DNA of 7,118 bases from JALZHR01 sp036389695. GTDB lineage: Bacteria; Acidobacteriota; Blastocatellia; Pyrinomonadales; Pyrinomonadaceae. Shown here one piece after another: positions 1-5,281 of the stretch; the stretch's first letter is position 1, and each line of letters starts with the position of its first letter. The position numbers and the translations under genes are program-made. The notes under the pieces are model-generated. The model was given only the letters and a program-made list of their open reading frames with translations, made no database searches and was not told where the DNA came from. The DNA is taken from assembly GCA_036389695.1 (NCBI GenBank), contig DASVWG010000452.1, positions 1 through 7,118 of the forward strand. The letters are read 5' to 3'.

Positions 1-114
1 TGTGCGCTTGATTCCGCTGCAAAAGTAACTATTTTTGTCCGGTAAGACAAGATTAAAATGCTAATTTTTGCAAAACTCTTCCTCGCCTCTTTCCCGATTT
101 GTTAAAATTGAAAA

Positions 115-1140
115 ATGGATTTAATCAGATTGAGCGAGCAGGGGCTGTATGTCGAGGCGGGCGATTTTTACATTGACCCGTGGAAACCCGTGGAAAAAGC
201 CGTCCTGACGCACGCGCACGCCGACCACACCTATCGCGGCTCGAAAAATTATCTGGTTTCAAAAGAAGGCGAGAGGCTTTTTCGCTCGCGTCTGTGGAAC
301 GAAGGCAACATTGAAGCGATGCCTCACGGCGAAACGCGCACAATTAACGGCGTCAAAGTTTCGTTTCATTCGGCGGGACACGTTTTGGGTTCGTCGCAGG
401 TGCGCGTCGAATATAAAGGCGAAATCTGGGTGGCTTCGGGCGATTACAAATTGACGAAAGACCCGACCTGCGCGCCGTTTGAACACGTCAAATGCCACAC
501 TTTTATCACCGAAGCGACTTTCGGCTTGCCGATTTATCGCTGGACGCCGCCCGATATTTTGTTCCCGGACGTCAACGAATGGTGGCGCGCGAACGCCGAA
601 AAAGGCAAAGCGTCGGTGATTTTCGCGTATTCGCTCGGCAAGGCGCAGCGCATTATGAAAAGCGTGGATGCTTCAATCGGAAAAATTTACACGCACGGCG
701 CGGTCGAACGTTTGACGCAGGAATATCGCGAATCGGGCGTCGAATTGCCGCCGACCGAGTATGTCGGCGCGGTCGAAAACAAGAAGGATTTTATCGGCTC
801 GCTCGTCGTCGCGCCGCCTTCGGCGCAGGACACGCCGTGGCTGCGCAAATTCGGCAACGCTTCGACGGCGTTTGCATCCGGCTGGATGCGGATTCGCGGC
901 GCGCGCCGTCGCCGCGCGGTCGACCGCGGCTTTATTTTGTCCGACCACGCCGATTGGGACGAGCTTTTGACGGCGATTTCCGCAACGGAAGCCGAAAAAA
1001 TTCTCGTCACGCACGGCACGACCGAGCCGCTCGTCCGCTATCTGCAAAACCGAGGCGTGGACGCGCGACCGCTAAAAACGCGATATGCGGGCGAATCACC
1101 TGAAATGGGTTTGGCGGGAACAGAAATTGATGAAGAATAA
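115..1140 (+). CDS. Ligase-associated DNA exonuclease (metallo-beta-lactamase / beta-CASP fold)
   Basis: A 341-residue cytoplasmic protein of the SNM1/Artemis-related exonuclease family found beside bacterial ATP-dependent ligases. Seen in the sequence: the metal-binding HAHADH at residues 33-38, SAGHVLGSS with His89, SGDY with Asp110, TEATFG at 132-137 at the switch into the beta-CASP part, SDHADW at 276-281 and THG at 299-301. These are the metal ligands and beta-CASP signatures expected of an active metal-dependent nuclease. The length is normal for the family (about 330-350). The ATG at 115 is the first possible start because an in-frame TGA lies at 109-111. No Shine-Dalgarno is visible before it, and the 114 upstream bases are AT-rich without a convincing promoter. 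The ligase follows 102 bases downstream on the same strand, the family's classic arrangement. The known family role is nucleolytic end processing in DNA repair. The exact substrate cannot be read from the sequence. Confidence 0.93.
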   Translation: MDLIRLSEQGLYVEAGDFYIDPWKPVEKAVLTHAHADHTYRGSKNYLVSKEGERLFRSRLWNEGNIEAMPHGETRTINGVKVSFHSAGHVLGSSQVRVEYKGEIWVASGDYKLTKDPTCAPFEHVKCHTFITEATFGLPIYRWTPPDILFPDVNEWWRANAEKGKASVIFAYSLGKAQRIMKSVDASIGKIYTHGAVERLTQEYRESGVELPPTEYVGAVENKKDFIGSLVVAPPSAQDTPWLRKFGNASTAFASGWMRIRGARRRRAVDRGFILSDHADWDELLTAISATEAEKILVTHGTTEPLVRYLQNRGVDARPLKTRYAGESPEMGLAGTEIDEE

Positions 1141-1142
1141 TT

Positions 1143-1228
1143 AACAGGATGGACAGGATAGACAGGATAGAAATCAAGATTCAACGTTATTAGTTTTAAA
1201 TTATCCTGTCTATCCTGTTCATCCTGTT
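1143..1228. repeat. Long inverted repeat with 9-mer tandem arms, exonuclease-ligase spacer
   Basis: The left arm (1143-1169) and right arm (1202-1228) are 27 nt each and complementary at every position apart from one G-T wobble (1152 with 1219). They are separated by a loop of about 32 nt. The left arm region is three direct copies of a 9-mer: ACAGGATGG at 1144-1152, then ACAGGATAG at 1153-1161 and 1162-1170. The right arm is the same array in reverse orientation. As RNA it would form a long hairpin starting 2 bases after the exonuclease stop and ending 14 bases before the ligase ATG. Arrays of this ACAGGATRG/ATCCTGTCY kind are, from memory, dispersed intergenic repeats in several bacterial phyla. 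There is no long U-tract after the hairpin, so a normal intrinsic terminator is unlikely. An effect on mRNA stability or on ligase translation is possible but not shown. Confidence 0.9.
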
Positions 1229-1242
1229 TGAATTTCCCATAA

Positions 1243-2868
1243 ATGAAAGAATTTACCGATTTATATTTAGCTCTCGACCAGACGAACAAGACCAATGAAA
1301 AGGTCGAAGCGATGGTCAGATATTTCAGCGAGGCAAGCGCGGAAGACGCGGCGTGGGCGATTTATTTTCTGAGCGGGCGCAAGCCGCGACAGATTGTGCC
1401 GACCGCGAAATTGCGCGCCTGGGCGGCGGAAATCGCGGGCGTCGAAGATTGGCTTTTCGAGCTTTCCTACGATGCGGTCGGCGATTTGGGCGAAACGATT
1501 GCGCTGCTTTTGCCGGATAATTCGGCGGAAGGAACCGAATTGCCCTTGAGCTACTGGGTGGAAAAACGGATTTTGCCGCTGCGGGATTTGGCGGAAGCGG
1601 AACAGCACGAAGCGGTCGCACAGGCTTGGAGCGAGCTCGACGCCGACCAGCGTTTTGTTTTCAACAAATTCATCACGGGCAGCTTTCGCGTCGGCGTTTC
1701 GCAGCTTCTGGTCGTGCGCGCGCTGGCGCAAGTGGCGGGCATCGAAAAGGAAATCATCGCGCATCGCCTGATGGGAACGTGGTCGCCGAACGCGGATTTT
1801 TATCTGAATCTGATTGAAGCCGCCGCCTCCGACGCCGATTTGTCGCGCCCGTATCCGTTTCACCTGGCGCACCAGATTGATTTTCCGCTCGAAGATTTAG
1901 GCACGATTTCCGATTGGCAAGCCGAGTGGAAATGGGACGGCATTCGCGCGCAGTTGATACGGCGGGCGGGCGAAAGCTTCCTTTGGTCGCGCGGCGAAGA
2001 TTTGGTCACCGAACGCTTTCCGGAAATCACCGCCGCGAGTTTCAATCTGCCGGACGGGACGGTTCTGGACGGCGAGATTCTGCCGTGGAAAGACGACGCC
2101 GTTTTGCCTTTCGCGCAATTGCAGCGGCGCATCGGGCGCAAAACCATCGGCAAAAAACTTCTGGAAGAAGTTCCGGTCGTGCTTTTGTGTTACGACATTC
2201 TTGAGTTTCGAGGCGAAGACATTCGCCCGAAACCGATGCGCGAGCGCCGCGCGATTCTCGCCGAAATTCTGGCGAATCTGCCCGAAGAATCGAAAAAATC
2301 GCTTTTGCTCGAGCCGGTCGTCGAGGCAAAAGACTGGAACGAACTGGCGGAAATTCGCGCGGAAAGCCGCAATCGAAAGGTCGAAGGCTTTATGCTCAAG
2401 CGGCTCGATTCGCCTTATCGCGTTGGGCGTCCGCGCGGCGATTGGTGGAAATGGAAAATCGACCCGCTGACTATCGATGCCGTCCTGATTTACGCTCAGC
2501 GCGGTTCGGGAAAACGCGCAAGTCTCTATACCGATTACACTTTTGCCGTCTGGCGCGACGGCGAGCTGGTTCCGTTTGCGAAGGCTTATTCCGGCTTGAC
2601 CGACGCCGAGATTCGGAAAGTCGACCGCTTCGTCCGCAACAACACGCTGGAAACTTTCGGTCCCGTTCGCTCGGTGACGCCGCAGCTCGTTTTTGAGCTC
2701 GGCTTTGAAGGAATCCAGCGTTCGACGCGTCATAAATCCGGTATCGCCGTCCGCTTTCCGCGCATCCTGCGCTGGCGCGACGATAAAAAAATCGAAGACG
2801 CCGACACGTTAGAAACGATTTATACGATGCTCGACGAGTCGGAACCGCCTGCGGTAGCGGGCGGTTGA
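1243..2868 (+). CDS. ATP-dependent DNA ligase, exonuclease-linked bacterial family
   Basis: A 541-residue cytoplasmic ligase that seals nicks through an AMP-lysine intermediate. Residues 1 to about 215 form the N-terminal DNA-binding domain. The nucleotidyltransferase domain has motif I EWKWDGIR with the nucleophile Lys230, motif III VLDGEI (Glu278), LCYDILEF around 315-322, motif IV VEGFMLK (380-386) and motif V WWKWKID (Lys403, Lys405). The OB-fold domain ends with FPRILRWRDDK near 505-515. All residues needed for catalysis appear to be present, and the length is normal. The ATG at 1243 follows directly on an in-frame TAA (1240-1242), so no upstream start exists. No Shine-Dalgarno is seen. 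The last residues (Glu532 to Gly541, including PPAVAGG) and the TGA lie inside the repeat element at 2837-2954, so the native C-terminus was probably replaced by repeat-encoded residues. This should not touch the catalytic core. With the upstream exonuclease it probably acts in strand-break or gap repair. The cluster's usual helicase and phosphoesterase are not in this window. Confidence 0.95.
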   Translation: MKEFTDLYLALDQTNKTNEKVEAMVRYFSEASAEDAAWAIYFLSGRKPRQIVPTAKLRAWAAEIAGVEDWLFELSYDAVGDLGETIALLLPDNSAEGTELPLSYWVEKRILPLRDLAEAEQHEAVAQAWSELDADQRFVFNKFITGSFRVGVSQLLVVRALAQVAGIEKEIIAHRLMGTWSPNADFYLNLIEAAASDADLSRPYPFHLAHQIDFPLEDLGTISDWQAEWKWDGIRAQLIRRAGESFLWSRGEDLVTERFPEITAASFNLPDGTVLDGEILPWKDDAVLPFAQLQRRIGRKTIGKKLLEEVPVVLLCYDILEFRGEDIRPKPMRERRAILAEILANLPEESKKSLLLEPVVEAKDWNELAEIRAESRNRKVEGFMLKRLDSPYRVGRPRGDWWKWKIDPLTIDAVLIYAQRGSGKRASLYTDYTFAVWRDGELVPFAKAYSGLTDAEIRKVDRFVRNNTLETFGPVRSVTPQLVFELGFEGIQRSTRHKSGIAVRFPRILRWRDDKKIEDADTLETIYTMLDESEPPAVAGG

Positions 2869-2954
2869 AGTTGAGAGTTTCAGGCGTTTGAAATTTATTT
2901 TTAAGTTTTGAGTAGTTTACGTTAAACCGCCCGCTACCGCAGGCGGTTCTGACT
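2837..2954. repeat. 118-bp palindromic repeat element (REPIN/MITE-like) between ligase and uvrC-like gene
   Basis: The ends 2837-2866 and 2925-2954 are 30 nt each and complementary throughout except for one G-T pair (2841 with 2950). The 25-nt core, 2842-2866 against 2925-2949, is a perfect match. The core is GC-rich (CCGCCTGCGGTAGCGGGCGG), while the 58-base centre is AT-rich and has no ORF, only a small TTTCA/TGAAA stem at 2878-2893. The left end overlaps the ligase 3' end and supplies its last ten codons and stop. The right end finishes on the base before the ATG of the uvrC-like gene. The symmetric ends, lack of coding capacity and sharp boundaries suggest a non-autonomous mobile repeat of the REPIN or MITE class. 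No target-site duplication is evident and no transposase is nearby. It could also fold in mRNA and separate expression of the two genes. Confidence 0.85.
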
Positions 2955-4514
2955 ATGAATTATCCATTTTTAGTTCTGACGACCGGCGAGCGATTTCCGC
3001 GTCTGCTGGTCACGCGGCGACCGGATTTGGTCGATGAAAAAGATGCGCTTTACGGCGCGTTTTTGCCGGAGACGACTGTAAGACGTTTGATTGATTTTAT
3101 CGCGCGCGTTTTTCGCCTGCATCCGTGCGAGCTGGATATTGACGGCAGTTTCGACGCGCCGTGTCCGGAATATTTTCTGCGCCGCTGCCAAGCGCCGTGC
3201 GTCGCGGAAATCTGCGACGACGAAAAATACGAAAGCGCGGTCGAAGCCGTGCGCCTGCTTTTGTCGAAGCGCGGCGACGAGCTTTTATTTAAAATCGATA
3301 AGGAAATCGCTCTTTTGGCGGAAAATCTGGAATTTGAACGCGCGGCGGAAGCGAGAAACATTCGCCGCGCGATTTCCGAAATTTTAAACGATTCCAAATG
3401 GCAGATTCGCGCCGAAGATTTTAGCGACGTTTTAACCGCGACGGTCGAAAACGGCGTGGCGAACGTTCAGCTGAGCACTTTGCGGCGCGGGAAAATGGTC
3501 GGCGGAAAGCATTTCGTCTGGAAAACCGAACGCGAAACCGGCAATGAAGGCGCGGCTTTAGCCGAATTTATAAAGGATTTTTATCAATTTTATTTCCCGA
3601 AACGGATTTACGTTTCCCACGATTTTTCCGGGCGAAAGACGCTGGAAAAACATCTTTCGCAGCGTTTCGGCAAACGGGCTGAAATAATCGCCGAGCTGCC
3701 CGAAAAATTGCCGCCGACTGTTTTCAGCGCACGGAAACGCGCCGAAATTTTGCTCGCCAATCCGGTTTTGCAAAAACGGCGCGACGCGAAAAAAATCGCC
3801 GCCGAATTAAAAGAAATCTTTGGTTTGAAAAACGCGCTGCGCCGCATCGAATGTTTCGACGTGGCGCATCTGGCGGGAAAGGAAATCGTCGCCGCGCGCG
3901 TCTCCGGCAAAGACGGCAAATTAGCGGGCGACGAAGATATTGTCTGGCAGTTTGAAAATCTTTCGGAAACCGAATCTCTGGCGGAAAGCGTGCGCGAAAG
4001 GCTGAAACTTTTGCCCGCGCGCGCAGGTCTCCCGGATTTGATTTTGCTCGACGGCGGAAAGCCGCAGCTTAATGCCGTGCGAAAAGTTTTGCGGCAATTC
4101 GATTTGGAAGATTTACCGGTAGCCTCCGCCGTCAAGCCACCGAAGCAACACGGCAGAATCAGCCATTTTTTAACTAATTTCGGCGACGCGAAAATCGATT
4201 TCGACGCTCGCTCGCCGGCGATGAATTTTCTGCAAAAATTGCGGGACGAAGCGCACGCTTTATCAAATCGGACGCACCGCGAAGTCCATTCGCTCGTTCA
4301 AATCTTCGACCGCCGCACCGCGCCTGACGCGCCGAAAGTTCAGCTTCTGCTGGTGCCGACGCGCTACGCCGCGCGCGGCGGTCAAGCCGAAGATTTAGCG
4401 CCGATTCGTTCCCTGAATCAATCCGGCGAAATTTTGTTTAAAGCCGGAAAAAATCAAAGCGCCAGCGGCGAAAAACACAAACGCCGCAGCCGTTTCAGCC
4501 GCAAAACGGAATAA
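2955..4514 (+). CDS. uvrC: UvrC-family protein lacking the GIY-YIG and HhH domains
   Basis: A 519-residue homologue of excinuclease subunit UvrC, the nuclease of nucleotide excision repair. It begins at NYPFLVLT, which in normal UvrC follows the GIY-YIG 3'-incision domain, so roughly the first 95 residues are missing. What remains is well kept. The iron-sulfur cysteines are Cys58, Cys70, Cys78 and Cys82, with the same C-x11-C-x7-C-x3-C spacing as E. coli UvrC. The UVR (UvrB-contact) motif is at about 114-140 (ENLEFERAAEARN). The RNase H-like 5'-incision nuclease has Asp302 (ECFDVAH), Asp366 (LLDGGKPQ) and His434 (RDEAH). After about residue 445 there is a basic tail (LLLVPTRYAARGG, RRSRF) and no helix-hairpin-helix. 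The ATG abuts the upstream repeat and has no Shine-Dalgarno. The frame is open upstream only to 2916, without ATG, GTG or TTG. It may be a 5'-truncated remnant or a working one-nuclease paralogue. The intact 519-codon frame favours function or recent truncation. Confidence 0.88.
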   Translation: MNYPFLVLTTGERFPRLLVTRRPDLVDEKDALYGAFLPETTVRRLIDFIARVFRLHPCELDIDGSFDAPCPEYFLRRCQAPCVAEICDDEKYESAVEAVRLLLSKRGDELLFKIDKEIALLAENLEFERAAEARNIRRAISEILNDSKWQIRAEDFSDVLTATVENGVANVQLSTLRRGKMVGGKHFVWKTERETGNEGAALAEFIKDFYQFYFPKRIYVSHDFSGRKTLEKHLSQRFGKRAEIIAELPEKLPPTVFSARKRAEILLANPVLQKRRDAKKIAAELKEIFGLKNALRRIECFDVAHLAGKEIVAARVSGKDGKLAGDEDIVWQFENLSETESLAESVRERLKLLPARAGLPDLILLDGGKPQLNAVRKVLRQFDLEDLPVASAVKPPKQHGRISHFLTNFGDAKIDFDARSPAMNFLQKLRDEAHALSNRTHREVHSLVQIFDRRTAPDAPKVQLLLVPTRYAARGGQAEDLAPIRSLNQSGEILFKAGKNQSASGEKHKRRSRFSRKTE

Positions 4515-4552
4515 AGTTTTTGCCGTTTATTTTTCGCTTTGAGCGTTGAAAC

Positions 4553-4581
4553 TTGAATAAAGTGCGAATTTTCAGTAATAA
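4553..4581 (+). promoter_or_regulatory. Candidate sigma70-type promoter for the HNH gene (and perhaps tRNA-His)
   Basis: TTGAAT at 4553-4558 and TAATAA at 4576-4581 are separated by 17 bases, the optimal spacing, in an AT-rich gap after the uvrC-like stop. Initiation about 7 bases further on would leave a leader of roughly 24 bases before the ATG at 4612. This is a pattern match only. AT-rich spacers give such matches by chance. Confidence 0.4.
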
Positions 4582-4611
4582 TATCAGTTCGTCTTTAATT
4601 TTACTTTGCCT

Positions 4612-5070
4612 ATGAAGGACGGCGCGGAAAAGATTTGCACGAAATGCAAATGCCGAAAAGATTTAGCGGCGTTTCCGGCACGAAAAACGGCAAAAGACGG
4701 ACGCGCTTCGTGGTGTCGCGAGTGTTACAAGGCAAACTGGGAAAAACGTTATTACGAAAATCACCGGTGCTACAGAGACAGCCACAACGCGAGCCGCAAT
4801 AGAATGCGGCGGGAAAACGCCCGGAAAGTTTTTGAATATCTGGCAGAGCATCCTTGCTCGAATTGCGGCGAATCTGACCCGATAGTTTTGGAGTTTGACC
4901 ATCGGAGCAGAATTGATAAAATTGAAAGCATCTCGAATTTGATTCTTAATTCGACCTGGACGCGAATTGAGGAAGAGATAAAAAAATGCGATGTGTTGTG
5001 CGCCAACTGTCATCGGCGCAAATCCGCCGCTGAATTTAATTACAAGCGGCACGTTTTTGTCAACATTTAA
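4612..5070 (+). CDS. Small HNH-type zinc-binding protein, putative endonuclease
   Basis: A 152-residue basic protein with two parts. The N-terminal part has two CxxC pairs (Cys9/Cys12 and Cys35/Cys38, CTKC and CREC), which form a zinc-ribbon-like knuckle. Then comes a charged linker rich in Arg, Asn and Tyr (40-75). The C-terminal part is an HNH fold: CSNC (Cys82/Cys85), EFDH (Asp96-His97) and CANCHRRK (Cys130/Cys133, Asn132, His134). Proteins of this layout are common in phages and as free-standing genes in bacterial chromosomes. HNH domains usually nick or cut DNA, but the substrate and role here are unknown. The ATG at 4612 is preferred to the TTG two codons earlier (4606). No Shine-Dalgarno is seen. 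A candidate promoter lies at 4553-4581, and the stop codon is only 5 bases before the tRNA-His gene. No phage genes or intron boundaries surround it. Confidence 0.82.
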   Translation: MKDGAEKICTKCKCRKDLAAFPARKTAKDGRASWCRECYKANWEKRYYENHRCYRDSHNASRNRMRRENARKVFEYLAEHPCSNCGESDPIVLEFDHRSRIDKIESISNLILNSTWTRIEEEIKKCDVLCANCHRRKSAAEFNYKRHVFVNI

Positions 5071-5075
5071 GTTAT

Positions 5076-5151
5076 GGCGGCTATAGTTCAGCGGTTAGAG
5101 CGCTAGATTGTGGTTCTAGAAACGAGGGTTCGATTCCCTCTAGCCGCCCCA
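5076..5151 (+). tRNA. trnH: tRNA-His (anticodon GTG)
   Basis: A complete cloverleaf of 76 bases. The extra 5' G of histidine tRNAs (G-1, base 5076) faces C73 (5148). The acceptor stem is GCGGCTA with TAGCCGC (5141-5147). The D-arm contains AGCGGTTAGAGC. The anticodon stem is CTAGA (5103-5107) with TCTAG (5115-5119), around the loop TTGTGGT with anticodon GTG at 5110-5112. The T-arm is AGGGT-TCGATTC-CCTCT. CCA is encoded in the DNA at 5149-5151. It lies 5 bases after the HNH gene and has no obvious promoter of its own, so it may be processed from a shared transcript. No clear terminator hairpin follows it. Confidence 0.97.
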
Positions 5152-5240
5152 TAAATTTTAAAACAGGTATCGACATCTCAATTTTGCCTTTTACTTTTGC
5201 CCTGATTTTCCTTGTCTCACTGCCCGGAAAAAAACTAAAA

Positions 5241-5246
5241 TATAAT
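5241..5246 (+). promoter_or_regulatory. Candidate -10 element upstream of the subtilase gene
   Basis: A consensus TATAAT in an A-rich tract, 35 bases before the protease ATG. No good -35 box lies at 16-18 bases. The nearest, TTGTCT at 5212-5217, is 23 bases away, too far for normal sigma70 use. If it is a real -10, transcription would start near 5253, giving a leader of about 30 bases that contains the GAGGT ribosome binding site. Confidence 0.4.
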
Positions 5247-5267
5247 GATATTCAATGCCACTGGCGC

Positions 5268-5272
5268 GAGGT
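5268..5272 (+). promoter_or_regulatory. Shine-Dalgarno GAGGT deciding the subtilase start
   Basis: GAGGT ends 9 bases before the ATG at 5282, a good spacing. It supports 5282 over an in-frame ATG at 5255, which would add nine residues before the signal peptide. It is the only clear Shine-Dalgarno among the genes of this window. Confidence 0.55.
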
Positions 5273-5281
5273 CGTAAGCTG

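Noticed and set aside
1..114. Promoter for the exonuclease gene
   Set aside because: AT-rich with TTGTCC, TTGCAA and TAAAAT fragments, but none are at acceptable spacing.
492..1103. 203-codon plus-strand frame inside the exonuclease
   Set aside because: It overlaps the exonuclease in another frame, is extremely Arg/Ala-rich and shows no domain. It is a shadow frame.
1144..1228. Short regularly repeated 9-mers that might be a CRISPR array
   Set aside because: The copies are contiguous without spacers and occur as two inverted blocks, which is a palindromic repeat and not CRISPR.
1897..2733. Long minus-strand open frame (278 codons) inside the ligase
   Set aside because: It is antisense to the conserved catalytic domain of the ligase, has low-complexity composition and no recognisable motif. 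It arises from the codon bias of the + strand gene.
4515..4555. Terminator or hairpin after the uvrC-like gene (AAGTTT with AAACTT, CGCT with AGCG)
   Set aside because: The stems are only 4-6 bp, interrupted and AT-rich, and no U-run follows. This is too weak to call.
5131..5151. tRNA 3' end as an integration (attB-type) site
   Set aside because: No second copy of the tRNA 3' sequence and no integrase gene occur in the window.
5152..5220. Intrinsic terminator after tRNA-His
   Set aside because: T-rich tracts are present, but no GC-rich hairpin directly precedes them.
5255..5281. Alternative upstream in-frame ATG for the subtilase
   Set aside because: It would leave almost no leader after the TATAAT at 5241 and lacks a ribosome binding site. 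GAGGT fits the ATG at 5282.
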